A stretch of 64,000 nt of DNA from Rosellinia necatrix (Eukaryota > Ascomycota > Sordariomycetes > Xylariales > Xylariaceae). The stretch is from assembly GCA_021209875.1 (NCBI GenBank), contig JAGYVD010000002.1:3782001-3846000 (forward strand), given 5' to 3'. A program made the translations under genes and the position numbers. Of the stretch, positions 31,864 to 44,634 are shown piece after piece (the stretch's first letter is position 1; the number at the start of each line of letters is the position of its first letter). Below the pieces are notes generated by a model. That model was given only the letters and a program-made list of their open reading frames with translations, was not told where the DNA came from and did no database searches.

Positions 31864-33831
31864 ATGTCTGCGGCTCCTGAGAGCAACGCCGTTCCGTCCG
31901 GGGGTGACAGCGCGACCTCCAACGACGGCACGACCCCGGCCTCCTCCACATCGACCGCCGCAACCTCGCAGTCTAGCGCTCCTGCCCAGGATGACTCCCT
32001 TACCTGCAAATGGTCAAGCTGCAGCGAGAAGTTCACCTCGGCTGAAACCTTATATGTAAGCCTTCTGCCCAGTTTCTTCAGCTCTCCGGATTCTCCGGAT
32101 GAGGGTTTGCCATGTCCGAGCTGTACACGTGTAGCTGATCCTGCAACAGGAACACATCTGCGAGAAGCACGTTGGCCGCAAAAGTACCAACAATTTGAAC
32201 TTGCAATGCCAATGGGCGCAGTGCCGCATCACCACGGTCAAGCGCGACCACATCACCTCGCATATTAGGGTTCATGTGCCTCTGAAGCCTCACAAATGCG
32301 ACTTCTGTGGCAAATCTTTTAAGCGTCCTCAAGACTTGAAAAAACACGTCAAGGTACGCTCATCCTTTCGCTTCTGCGCCTGTTTGTGGTCCCGGCAAGC
32401 ACTAGCCAGGAATGTTTACGAGGCCATACCGGTTTCATTGCATTAATTCCGCGAGTTCCTAACCTGATTCTTTAGACTCATGCGGATGATTCGGTCCTGG
32501 TACGATCTCCGGACCAGCATGGCGGTCTTAACGGCACCTACAGAGCATCTGGGAAAGGTAAGATATTCGACTCGGTTTAAACCCGGTATTTTCCTTACAA
32601 ACGAGGCTAATTCCGCCTCCTAGCACCTTCTAGCTACTATGATCACAATGGCCAGATGCGTACTAACTCGGCCGCCTTTGGTCAGCCGCCTCATCCAGCC
32701 GGTCATACTAGTAGCTACTATCAGCATCATCACGCACCGCCCCCTTCATTTGGCGGTGCTCCCATGTATTACCAGCCTATGAACGGGCGGGGCGACCATA
32801 TGGGGTACCAAGCTGCTGCGAGTTACGATACTCGCAAGAGATCATACGAAGCCATGCACGAGTTCTTCAATGATACGAAGCGCCGACATCTCGACCCTAC
32901 ATCCTACCACCAAGTTAGCCAGAGGCTTGTGCCTTTGCATGGTGCGCTTCCCATCCACGCTCACTCGCTTGGCGCCGAATATCTTCCTGCCCCGGCTGTG
33001 GTGTCTGTAGATGGCCACGGTGGCCACGCCCCCTATCAACACTACGCTCTGCCACCCATGCCGGAGCTACGCACTAAGAACGATTTGGTTCGGATGGACC
33101 AGGTACTTGAGCAAATGCAAAGCACCATCTACGAGAGCTCAAATTCCCCTTACATTCCAATCAATATGCGACATAGCCATTCACCGCCACATTCGGCCCC
33201 CCAAGGCCACTCTGCCATGGGACACCAGGCATACTCAGCAGCCCATGTGGCTTCACCACTGACTGCTGTTTCGTCAACAGGCACACCAGCAGCCACGCCG
33301 CCGTCCAGCTCTGTCTCGTATACTTCTGGCAACTCGCCCAGCGCCTCATCGGCTGGGTTCTCTCCGTCATCCCGCCATAGTTCCACAGCACCAGGACTAT
33401 ATCCGACACTCCCTGCCGTGACTGCCGGTTACCCTGGCCAGTCGGCAACGTCGACTTTGGGACCCAGCTTTGACCCGGACCCTCGCCGTCGATACTCAGG
33501 TAGCATGCTACAACGAGCCAGCGCTGGCCCACGCCCTCCCGTCGACCGTGAGGGCTCGCGCACTCCCAAGGGCCCCGAGTCGGCCATTTCCACGGTCAGC
33601 TCACCTTCCGCTGAATCGGAGCGTAGTACGGAGGCACGCGAGCGTGAGGACCAGGCCTACGAAATTTGGCTAGAGAATGTCCGCACTATCGAGTTCCTTA
33701 GGGAGTACGTGAACGATCGTATCCGACGTAAGGATTTTGATGCGGGTAGCCCTGGCTCCAGTTCTTCTATGGACGCTGACTCACCAGTCCGGCCTCCTTC
33801 TCAGCCGGCATACCCTGCTCTCCCTCTTTAG
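31864..33831 (+). CDS. pacC: PacC/RIM101 ambient-pH transcription factor
   Basis: Four exons, 31864-32055, 32150-32353, 32476-32557 and 32624-33831, give 561 residues with every phase fitting. Three C2H2 fingers are complete: C48/C53/H66/H71, C84/C89/H102/H106 and C114/C117/H130/H134, with near-invariant PacC text such as [10 protein letters not shown] and [19 protein letters not shown]. The third finger region ends at an intron. Downstream are a His/Tyr/Pro-rich segment and a conserved helix (about residues 505-528, [18 protein letters not shown]) matching the signalling-protease box. YPTL (419-422) and YPAL (556-559) flank this box, as expected for binding of the Alix-like protein PalA. Full-length PacC is cut at alkaline pH to an active nuclear form that activates alkaline genes through GCCARG. 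Its own upstream region is packed with this motif. Confidence 0.96.
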
Positions 33832-35101
33832 GAATTCTCCTCTCTTTTTCTCTCGTCTCCCCCTCCCTCTCTCTCTCTCTCTCTCTTTCTCTCGTGTTCA
33901 TCACCATTTTTGGGGCTCGAAAATTCGCGAGCATAACTTGACGAAATTAGCGCTTGTTTGGTACTGAGTAACCTGTCTGATTGACTTGTGGATTCGCATG
34001 TGGATTTGCATGAAGGGTTGGGAGAGCCCCTAGAGATGCTATACTCCCATACAAATGTCATCCTATTTTGGAACCAGATGGCGCGGGACCAGCGCCGGCA
34101 TTGAGGGAATTCGACGGTGATAGGGTCACATGGATTTTGTAGTATAGGGGCGGTCCCCTTGTTAGTTATGGCGTTATGATGTATTGCCATGCATAAATCA
34201 AATTGAGATCCTTTTGCATCACTTATCTATTTGAGCGATTTGTGTTTATTTTCATGACCCGATGAGCTTGGCCTTGGCCGCTCTGGAATCCGTCTTCCGT
34301 GGCCCGCGCGTTTGATACTGTGACCATTACGTACCTGTATATCTACACACATCTCACCATTTTACATTCTGTATCCTGCATTCTCCATTCTGCATTCCAC
34401 ATTCCGCATTCTGCGACGGAATCATCTAGTTTTGGCAGCTCGGTTGAATGCACACACCATTCCACTTCTAGCTTTGGCCATGGACAAAACCAGGTAGGGG
34501 GATCAACCCTAGCCGCCTCGCAGTCTGCACTCCAATACCGGCATCGACCACGTGGCTATCCGGATCCGACGGTATGTGGTCTTCTACATCGGAATACATA
34601 AATGATGAAGTGTCAAGTGGTGATACGGGAAGACGCTTGGCGTGCTTCGATGGGTGTCTTAAGTGGGGATGGCTCTGGTGCATGGTTGGTTGCTGTGGGG
34701 ATGGGGACCGGGTCTAACGCACCATGACGACTATCTAAACTACCAGTGTGACCTCAACGGCATGATAGTTTCGCCTTCTCATCTTGTATCTCCTCTTGTA
34801 TCCTGCAAATCCTTTAACATTGCCGTAACACCCACCCTGGTGGCGCCTACTCCCCAAGGATCACATTTGTGGCTTCCCAAAAGCCCGGTTCTATTTCGGG
34901 GGTTGCAGAGCGTTTGTCTGTTTGCCTGCCTTCTGCATCTCCACTTGTTTACATTCATCCCGATCTACACCCCGACTCCCCTGCTGGGACCAGAAGCCGC
35001 GACAATGGTGCGTACCAGAAACCCACTGTTTCAATCCATTCGTCTCCTTGGAAAGATCGGTCAGAACTTGATAACCTAATGCCAATAACTATCTGCAGGC
35101 C
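33832..35101. other. Intergenic region
   Basis: A CT-rich run near 33850-33895 follows the pacC stop, and repeated CATTC/ATTCTG-like units lie near 34360-34412. Just before 35102 a CAG preceded by AATAACTATCTG could be the acceptor of a 5' UTR intron. Confidence 0.55.
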
Positions 35102-36109
35102 ATGCCAGCGGGATACAAGCCTTCTCCTTTGGGCTACGGATCCCCTCGAAGCTCTCCCTTCCGTCGACCGGAGTCGCCTTCCTCCCCGTCTCCAGGAAGT
35201 CGCCAGGTCACGCCGACGCCCTCGCCCACGAAACCCGCCAGCTTATTTACACCTTCTAGATTCGACGGCGCTTCAGCTCCTTCTAGGTTCGACAACTCTC
35301 CGACGCCAACCCCGACACAAGACAGCCACAGCCGGATACCGTCCAGATTCACCCCCTCCGAGAGCATGGCGCCGTCACACGTGTCTCCGAGCTCGCCTGT
35401 CCGCAGCGCTTCCCATACACTTGCAACGTCGCATCAGTCGTTCGTGCACGGCAATGCACTGTCTCAACTCCAGCCCGCCCAGGTTCGCATCCTCCGCGAC
35501 GGCTTCCAGATCATGGATAGGGATAGCGACGGGGTTGTGAACAGAGAGGATGTCGTGGACATGCTGGCACAGCTGGGTGCGTATCCCAACTTTCTGGGCC
35601 TTATCTCCTCCAACCAGGCCCCGCCATGACAAGAAGCAAAGGAGCTGACCCTTCCCACCCGGAATCCACTAGGCCTCCCCACAAACCCAACCGACGTGTC
35701 CCAGTTCTTTCCGCCCGGCGGGCCCCAGACCCTGACGCTCGCCGCGTTCCTGAACTCGATCGCGACGTCGCTCGCGGCGCTGTCGCCCGCCTCGGAGCTG
35801 CTTTCGGCATTCTCGGCGTTTGACGACGACGACAGCGGTCAGGTAGACCTCGCCCAGCTCCGCGAGGCCTTGCTGCGGACGGCGCCCGAGCCCGGCGAGC
35901 GCGCACCCACACCAGCCGAGGTCGACAGGATCGTCGCCGGCTTCAGCGGCCGGAGGGCGTTCAGCAAGAGCACTATAGGGGGAGGCGCGGGAGGCAGCCT
36001 CGGCGGCCCGAGGCGCGGCGAGGTCTTCCGTTACCAAGAGTTTGTGCATTCTATCATGGGCGCCAACGGTGCCTCGGAGTCTAGCTCAGACGAATCTCGA
36101 CAAGAATGA
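35102..36109 (+). CDS. EF-hand protein, probable myosin regulatory light chain
   Basis: Two exons, 35102-35576 and 35673-36109, joined in phase 1, give 303 residues. The first 120 or so residues are Ser/Pro-rich and disordered, with three near-repeats of SRFD/SRFT type. The C-terminal half is calmodulin-like. The first EF hand is DRDSDGVVNRED, preceded by the typical helix LRDGFQIM. A later degenerate hand is DDDDSGQVDLAQ. The motif order (hand 1, then LPTNPTDVSQFFPPGG, then TLAAFLNSIATSLAALSP) resembles fungal myosin II regulatory light chains with long N-terminal extensions, such as the Rlc1 group. Another calmodulin-family assignment cannot be excluded. The C-terminus is Ser/Glu-rich. The intron uses a GTGCGT donor and CTAG acceptor. 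Confidence 0.75.
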
Positions 36110-37497
36110 AATGAGGCTTGTACGGTTGGGGAAACGGGGGCTGTATGCATTTTATGATAGGTACGGAAACAAACAAGCAAGCAAGCAAACATACAAGGCC
36201 ACACTGAGCGCCGCCGGGGGTATGCATTACTGGTGGGGTTGGGATTGTGATATAACGGTGTCCCCCTGGTGTTATTTTTCTTCAGTTATATTATGACATA
36301 GCTATGAATGGTACAGGGCGTGATTGGGTTTACTTATATATATATAGCTTGTAGTTGTGGATTGCAGGGCACGAACCGCACTATACGCTCTTGTTTGTAC
36401 AGGCTCCATACAAGAACGCCATCCTATGAAAATAAGGCCTCCCATCGAACGAGTTCAGATTATACCTAATCAACGAAATCTCTTTTCTCCTGCCCCCAAC
36501 CCGTTTAGCTTGCTCAGTAACATGACGAGCTTATGGTCTTGATGCGTGTGGGGATTATGCTGTAGTCAGGTGTTGTGATGTCAATCGAACGCTGCGCATA
36601 TAATCCTCCAAGCTATAATCCAAAACATCCCTGCATTCGGAGCTCGAGCCGCCTCGACATATCTTGCTATCTCGATACTGAATTGTGTAGAGTTAAGGCG
36701 CACCAGTAGGTCGGTACCTACCTAGATGTCATTAAACCTAGGTTACCTATCCCTTGGCGTTGGTAGTTCCAGGTTTGGATCCACCATTATAGACGTCAAT
36801 CCCAGAACTCCTTAATAGATGCGATAATGCCTCTATAATAGAGGGCAACTTAACTTGGGTCAACCATTCTATATCAAGACCCTTCAATATTCCACCCCCA
36901 CGCTCCATCCTTAGGGCTGTTGACATGTTGACAGAGCGATCTAACCTTCTTCGCATTTATTGCATTAATTATACCGACAAATTTCACCTCGCTTTCATGT
37001 TTCGTGTCACCGTACCGAATTGGGGAAATATGGATCGTCCTAGTGGAATATTTTACATGGCGGGTACCTGAACTTGACGCTCACTTGCATACCAACCGCC
37101 CCGATCCCGGCCCGACCTGGCATTCCCAACAGCGTGAGGACCGAGATCACGATAAGTTCGGCACTCGTCGAATGCCGCTGTAGTCTCGTGGGAGACCAAT
37201 GATAATTTCAATTTCTAGTGATCCCCGGCTGATTGAAATGTAGCCTTGCAAGGCTTGGTCCACGGCCCGTCAAACCCATTCCTTTGCGTCCTGCGCCCTC
37301 CCTTTGTGACCCTTGAGATAAACGTGCCTGTCTTGCATTTTGCATTTTGGATGGTCGCACGATATCTATATTTCATCTCGCAGTTCCTCGACGCACGCAT
37401 ATCCCCTGTCGTCGGGGGTGACGATACATCACGCCAGGCAGCAGCCACACTCGGGCGCTCTCCGGGATATGCACTGTCATAGTCGGGGCTCTTACAT

Positions 37498-37536
37498 CCA
37501 CCTCCGCCTCCGCCTCCGCCTCCGCCTCCGCCTCGC
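37498..37536 (+). repeat. (CCTCCG)n repeat
   Basis: Six to seven hexamer units. Confidence 0.85.
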
Positions 37537-38719
37537 CACTAGACCGTTTCCCAACCCCGGGCCAAGGGGGCGGCAATGTGGTACCTGACCTTTACTGTAT
37601 GTTGGCCCTTTATGTTCTTCACACAATGCGCCCGCATGTTCGTGCTCTAGCAGCCCGAATGGTGGATCTCATCCGAGCCCAGAGCCGGATTCAGGGCGTG
37701 ATGGCTTTGACGAGTACAGGGCCCAGCATCTGCAGTACAGGTACTCGAAGTGCCTCGGACGCAGGCCGTTGCATGGGGGGTCCTGTCTGCCCTTACTGGG
37801 TACCTGGTTGGTGGAAGAGTCAGGCTCATACACGCACTACCTACATACCTAACCTACCTAGGTGCCTAGGTACCTACCCATTAGGTGCCTACTTGTAGTG
37901 TAGATAGATAAGAGAGGTCGGTAGGCACCTGGTCTGACAAGAATGGGACCCTGCTCACCACCAGAGCCGCTAAAAATGGCAACACGCGCCGGCGAAAATC
38001 CAGTGGCTACACCAGCGTTATCTCTCACCTGAACATCTCAGTGAGGCGGTATAACTGCTTGACCACCTACTCTAGTGGCACCCCTGTAGACCAGCAACAT
38101 AGCTAATCTGGACGACACGCTTTACATGTCGGTAGTTAGTTGGTGGAATTGTTTAAGCATGATAACCACTGAGTTGGAACTTTTTCTCCCTCATCGAACG
38201 GAACCTCATATGGAGATAAAATTGTATGAAAAATAAAAGTGACTTATATTGTCGTAGCTTGCCCATTGTATGCTTGTGTCATCTTCGTTTTTTTTTTTTT
38301 TTTTTCCCCTCCCTTTCCTCTTCTCACCCACGAATCCACAGAAGCTTCGAGAATCTACTTGTGCATACGTGGTAACAAATTTGTGCTGGAAGTGGCTGGA
38401 GATGCGGGCATCGAGGGAAAAAGACAGGGGTGGATAGTGGTCGCAGGGTCGCGTGGCCTAGTGTATGCTGCGTAGGTACTCCATGTACTATATACATGCG
38501 GCAGAGCGCCATATCGTAATGGGGGTGCAGAGGAAGTGTTAGGTAGGTTAGCTAGCGAGAGCGACCGGTCGGGTGCCGCTCTCGGAACGACAGGGAGTCT
38601 GCTGCCCCTGTCTCGCTTGTCAAGCCCGCCTCTTCTTTCTGCCTGTAACTACCCTGGATCTGCCCTGGGTCTAGCTGGGCTATTGTCATTGTGCTGTACC
38701 TGGTGTTGTGTACCGTATT

Positions 38720-38790
38720 ACCTATCTATAATCTACCTTATAACCTATCTATAACCTACCCATAACCTACCCATAACCTACCTATAGCAG
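38720..38790 (+). repeat. CCTATAACCTA tandem repeat
   Basis: Six imperfect units of 10-12 bp (CTATAACCTACC type), merging into TAGGTA-type sequence. Confidence 0.75.
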
Positions 38791-40685
38791 ACTACCTACA
38801 GTAGGTCTGTAGGCCACAGCATCTGGGCCGTCTGCGCAGTCCCGGACTGACAGAGCTGTTCGGTATGCCAGGGGTCGGCGGACCGCTCTTGTGGCACTAC
38901 CCTGATACCGTTGGACCGATGGGAATTGATTGAGATTGAGCTCCGATATTTCTCATTATCATAGCATTACTACACCCCGGCCTCAGCCTCCTCAATTTTG
39001 AGCAGATGCAGCTGGGCTCACAACCGCCCCCTCGTGGTTGTGGTAGAAACGACGCTCGATGACAGCCGCCAGCGAATACAAGCGCAGAGCGATGTAAACA
39101 AGCAGGGTGATTGCCCCGTCCATTGGCTATCAAACCCTCCCAAGTCTGGATATTGGATAGTCGTCATTGATTGTGGGGATCTGTGGGATAGGGGACAGGG
39201 GCTCTCCACAGGTAGACCGGACATGAGGTCACCGGCCATCTGGCGCTGACCCGCCAGGTACCAGAGACCTCCCGAAGCGACATTGCCCGCGTCAACCGAC
39301 TCGGCGGGCTTCTCCAAATTTCACAAAAATTTCCCAATCCCAGCCCGTCCATCTCCCCAGCAGAATCCCCAGCAGAATCCCCAGCCTGACGATTTTATAC
39401 ACGATCGCTCTGCTGTCATCTGCCTATCACATTCTCCTTTTGTGCAAGTCTGGCTGTGCTCTTGGCCTGCGCTCTGTGCTCGCCTGCTGTATATTCGCCG
39501 CCCTCTTCCCCTATGCCCTGTGTTGTGTCGTGCTGTGCTGGACGTCTGTGCCATTTGCTGCTTTTATGTTCCGTAATTCTTTTCGACGGCTGATAAATCG
39601 TGTGTCGACCCTCTCTTCCTCGTCACTCGTCACCTTCTCATCCCTCTCCGGCAAAGCAAAATTATCTCAGCTCCTCCCTCTCCTTCCCTCCCAGAGCATT
39701 GCTCTCCACCTCGCCATCTTCCCCGGTTCGGGTTCGATGCCCTTAGATTACCTAAAGAAGCATCTGTTCCCGCCCTTTCCCACGTCCCCGTCCGCACCGC
39801 GAATTTCTACCTACACACCTAGCGCAAACAAGTAGTGGCGAGGGAGCCGACCGTCTCGACCTACGATCGTATTGTACATACCCGGGTGGATCAAAAACCT
39901 GCCGGCCGTGCGTTTTTGGTCGCTCGCACAAGAAATCGTTTGCTTGCTGCCCCCGGCGGTAAGACAAGACGAAGATTAGACAAGGCTGTTGGTTTGTGAT
40001 AAGACGAGGCCACAGACAGACAGACCGGGACGCCGACACCAGTCCCGATTATTCCAATCAGAGCGACTCAATAGGGCTAGGCAGCGTTAAGTCGCCGGTC
40101 AACCTTATTACCTACCCAAGCATTGGCCATTGTCTCCCGTCTCCTTCACGCACACACTCCCTGCCCGTCTCCTCGCCCACTCCTGCAGTCGGCGACGTAC
40201 ACAACACACCCACCGAGCAATTCGCCAAGAGTCTGCACAATTATTTGGCCGCTGCATGTTGCAGGTATACGCTTCCAAAAGATTCTTACTTTTCGTTACG
40301 CCCGGCGTTGTTTACGCTTGGAGTTGTAGCAGGTAACGTTAGGTGCCTGTGTGGTTGGCGTCTCTTTTTTTGCAGGGATCACGGCTGTTCGCACTTCAGG
40401 ACGGCGTCCCAGACGGGTCGACACCTAAAGGCACACCTAGAAAAACCCCGGGCGGCCTTGCATTCCAGGCGCCACGCATCTTAGATAATCTCTCTCTGCT
40501 CGACAGTCCGACCGCCCGCCAGCCCGCCAGCCCGCCAGCTTGTGTTTGCCGGAGTGGGCACTGCTATAACCCAGCTCTTTTCTAGCACCCCTCGCTGGCT
40601 TACCATATCTCTTTCCCGGTTCACGCTGCTGTAGGGTAGAACCTTTTTAGGTTTTTGGGATTGTCAAGTCTTCTACGCATTTCCA

Positions 40686-42888
40686 ATGAAGGGCTTCTTC
40701 AACCCAAAAAAATCCACCAAGAAGCAGCCTTCTGGCGACGACACGGATCCTCCTCCACCCTTCTCGCCTCAGCACGTCCAGTCCCACCATCAGAGTCGCC
40801 CGTCGCAGTCGCAGTCGCAGTCGCAGTCGCAAGCCACACCCTCTGGGTCGGAGCCCGCGTCGCCGCCCGTCAAGCCCTCACCCGGCCCCTCCAGGTCACC
40901 CACCAAGAAAATCTCACGCCCCGCATCGCCCGCTCGTGCTCAACGCGAACAGCAGAAGTCGAGGTCATCACGCTCCTTTGGGAGGCAGCCTACTGACTCG
41001 TCGCGGCGACCTAAACACGATCCAAATACCCATCCTCTTAATCTGCCACCCGACGAGTATAGACGTCTCTCGGCCCTCGCCGCCATGACCGATAGAAGCT
41101 CTTTTGACAGGATGGATGTCGATAAGGAGAACTCACCACAGCCTCCGTCCTCCCCGCCGCCGCCGCCTCAGCAACAGAAGTCTTTCACTGTACCCATCAA
41201 TTCACCCACAAATGGGCCGAAACCAGATCTGAACAGTCAAGGGCCTGCACCTCCTCCCCATCGGTCGAACCCTTCGAGTCCTGTGCCAAGCAATGCCGAA
41301 CAGGCTGAAGGCTTCAAGTCATTAGGCAATAAGTCGTTCAAAGACCGGCAATACAAGAAGGCGATCAAGGAATATTCTCAAGGTACAGTGAGGTGATGCC
41401 GACTCCGAACGGATAGCAACTAATTGTGATTTCAGCTATTGAATTAGTACCAGATTCAGCTACTTACCTTAGTAATCGTGCTGCGGCTTTTATGTCTGAT
41501 GGCCAGTACGATGCTGCCTTGGAGGACTGCTCTCGGGCACTTGACCTAGACCCCCACAATGCCAAATTCTTGCTCCGGCTTGCTCGGATCTACACCAACT
41601 TAGGACGCCCAGATGAAGCTATGACAACCTTCAGCCGCATTCACCCCCCACCATCAGCTAAGGACATGGCTGCCGCCAGGGAAATGCAACATCACATGAA
41701 AGCGGCCCAGGATGCCCTTTCTAGCGGCACCAGTGGATCAATGGTCTTGCATGCAATTGACCAGGCCGAGAAATTACTAGCACATGGCGCTTCCCGGCCT
41801 CGCAAATGGCAACTTATGAGAGGCAATGCATATCTAAAGATGGGAGGTGCTAATTCACTGGGCGAAGCGCAAAACCTTGCTATGTCTTTATTGAGATACA
41901 ATAGCCAGGACCCGGAGGCCTTGGTGCTCAGAGGGCGTGCATTGTACGCCCAGGGGGAAAACGACAAGGCGATTCAGCACTTCCGCAAGGCCCTTAGCGG
42001 TGACCCCGATTTCAGGGACGCGGTGAAATGGCTGAGGACGGTTCAGAAATTAGATCGGATGAAAGAGGACGGCAATACCGAGTATAAGGCTGGGCGTTGG
42101 CAATCAGCCTTCGACAAGTATACATCGGCTCTGGACGTCGATCCGTTGAACCGAGGTACCAACTCGAAGCTCCTGCAAAACCGTGCGCTGTGCAGGCTAA
42201 AATTAAGGGACTACGATGGAGCCATTGCTGATTGTGAGCGAGCAATAAGCTTAGATAACACTTACATGAAAGCCCGGAAAACCAAGGCCAACGCCTTGGG
42301 GCAAGCCGAAAAATGGGAGGCCGCTGTACAAGAGTGGAAAAAGATCCAGGAACTAGATCCAGAAGACCGCACTATTCTCAAGGAGATTCGCAAGGCCGAG
42401 TTAGAGCTCAAGAAGAGCCAACGTAAGGATTACTATAAAATCCTGGGCATTACTAAAGATGCCGATGAATCCACCATCAAAAAGGCATACCGCAAACTGG
42501 CCATCATCCACCACCCAGACAAAAACCGAGACGATGAAGGAGCTGCCGAGCGCTTCAAGGACATTGGAGAAGCTTACGAGACCTTGAGCGACCCTCAGTA
42601 CGTATTCAGCAAACAGAGCCATCCTATAAGCTGTTGCTAACCTATTCTAGAAAACGTGCCCGTTACGATAGTGGCGAAGATCTCATTGACCCCTCAGAGA
42701 TGTTCAGTGGCGGGGGCGGGGGCATGCCTGGCGGCATTGACCCCGAGATCTTATTCAGCATGATGAATGGAGGTGGTGGCGCCTTTGGAGGCGGCGGAGG
42801 CTTCCCTGGCGGAGGCTTCCCCGGTGGCGGGCGTGCGCGGGCCCAGGGCGGCTTCCCCGGCGGTGGTTTCCACCATCATTTCGGTTGA
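40686..42888 (+). CDS. TPR and J-domain co-chaperone (DNAJC7/TPR2-like)
   Basis: Three exons, 40686-41382, 41436-42597 and 42651-42888, give 698 residues. Residues 1-205 are disordered and Ser/Pro/Gln-rich, with an SQ repeat encoded by (CAGTCG)n. From about 210 to 575 there are tandem TPR motifs (for example [22 protein letters not shown] and [21 protein letters not shown]). The J domain follows ([12 protein letters not shown] at 592-594). The tail is Gly/Phe-rich, ending in HHHFG. This domain order matches human DNAJC7/TPR2 and its fungal orthologues, which shuttle clients between Hsp90 and Hsp70 in the cytosol. The long disordered N-terminus is common in filamentous-fungal versions. Splicing reconstructs both the first TPR and the end of the J domain cleanly. 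Confidence 0.93.
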
Positions 42889-44634
42889 CAACCAGAAGCC
42901 AGCGAGTACGAGGACGATAATCGAGATCATGACGACTACGATGAGGATGACGGTGCAGGTGGATACGGCGGGCGTGCTCCTCACGACATGGCTCGTGGCG
43001 TGGAGGTGGAGGACGCAATTACTCGGTTCCGATGGGGAGTAGTGCTCATGGCGAGTTCATTTATTCTCCTCCCCCCCGAGCTCGCGACGACGCTCCTTGT
43101 GTTGTATATCTGTGTTGTGTTTGCCAAATCTTCGGGCATCACCATTAGCATGTTGTAGAGATTGGAATCCTGGGAAATAGATCCTCCATCATTGCAGGCG
43201 TTAGGTAGACGACTTGCACGAAGCGGTATTTCCGCGTTGGAAAGCAAGAGGGCTTTATGCCCAGAAACACGTTGAGGCGAGGGTAGTTAGTTGCCTTACA
43301 CCCTGGGAATCCGAGGATCTGCATATAGAACTTACTGAAGTATTGTGTCGCTACTCGAACTACAGCATGCTCAATTTCAAGGCCTGTTTCTGCGTGACGG
43401 TGGTAATAGAAGGGCATTGCTTGTCGTTGTAGGCTAGGTGGGGTGCTACGGTATACTAATTCTACTAGAATACCTAATGATGGGAATTTTTTTATATCAG
43501 AGCATTGCATAGTTATGTATGAAGGTGATATTACAAATTACAATCCAAGACCAGTATATTTTGACCATTCCCACTGCCCTTTTTGAAATCTTCCTTTCTT
43601 TTCAGTTTTTTTTTTTCTCTTTTCCCTTTTTTGTTTTCTTTTTCCTTTTTCTCTTTTCCCTTTTTTGTTTTCTTTTCCCTTTTTCTTTTCTTTTATTTTT
43701 CTTTTCGAGCCGTTTTCCTTCTTTTCTTATCCGGATTGGCCGGGATGGGTGCCGGTGACTTAGCGATTTCAAGTGGGGATCTCTCTCAATCACGCACTAG
43801 ATGTAGAGAGGATGATATGAATCAGGAAAGACACCCAAGTTCTACAAGTAACCTTTTGAGGTCATATAATGGTGAAACATCTGCAATATCTAGCTAAAAA
43901 TAAAAGGATCAATGGAACCGTATTATTGTAAAGAATAGCTGCCGTTATATATATACATATATAAAAGACACTGCACCTGTTATTGACAATTCAGTCCTAG
44001 CCTGTCCTCAAATGGGGACCTGTCGGGTTACCTAGTACCCACTTACCTACCTAGGTACCTAGGTAATGTGTATATGTATGTAGTTAGCTCCCGTCCCAAG
44101 TAGGTAGGTACCTTGGATAACTGACCATGGTCAGCACATCATACCTACTTAGTAGGTAGGTAGTTAGCTTCATACCTAACTGCATGCCTCCGAGATCAAT
44201 GACTTGCCACTCCAGTGCCCGGCTCATCAAGCATCCGGTAGCGATAACAACCTTGCAACTTCCTCGCTATCTCGCCTTTTAGCTTTCTGTTTGCACTTTA
44301 CGTTCGAATATTGTGTTTAGTAATTGAGAATGAGTTAGAAGCGTATCATCCGTCCGTCCCCTTAATAGTGCCCGGTCGCCTATTCCCGGTAGTTATCTCG
44401 AAGCCTCGGCGAACCCCATCATCCATCATCCATGCTCTAGGCCGCAAACCATCTGCTCCCGCAAAGATCCGAACGATAGTTGAACGCCTGCACAACCCCA
44501 AATCATCTTGCCTCTTGATATACATACACCTATATTGCGACCGAGCGTGATAGACAATCCTCGGGTAGTGAAAAGGGGGCCAGAGGGGACGAAACGAAAA
44601 CAATAAGACAGAAGGGAAGGGAAGAAGAGCAAAG
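42889..44634. other. Intergenic region
   Basis: A striking T/CTTTT pyrimidine tract runs from about 43585 to 43715. A TA-rich stretch lies at 43948-43970 and TAGGTA blocks at 44030-44165. No gene was recognised. Confidence 0.6.

Larger units (their letters stand above)
36110..40685. other. Long gene-poor spacer with repeats
   Basis: 4.6 kb without a recognised gene. Contents: a TA repeat near 36334-36344, a (CCTCCG)n run at 37498-37536, TAGGTA blocks at 36705-36750 and 37840-37895, a T-run at 38288-38307, and an 11-bp tandem CCTATAACCTA-like repeat at 38720-38790. There is also a 14-bp CCCCAGCAGAATCC-type repeat near 39355-39385. The segment 39400-40685 has open short frames and splice-like signals and is probably long 5' UTR of the J-protein gene. 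Confidence 0.5.
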
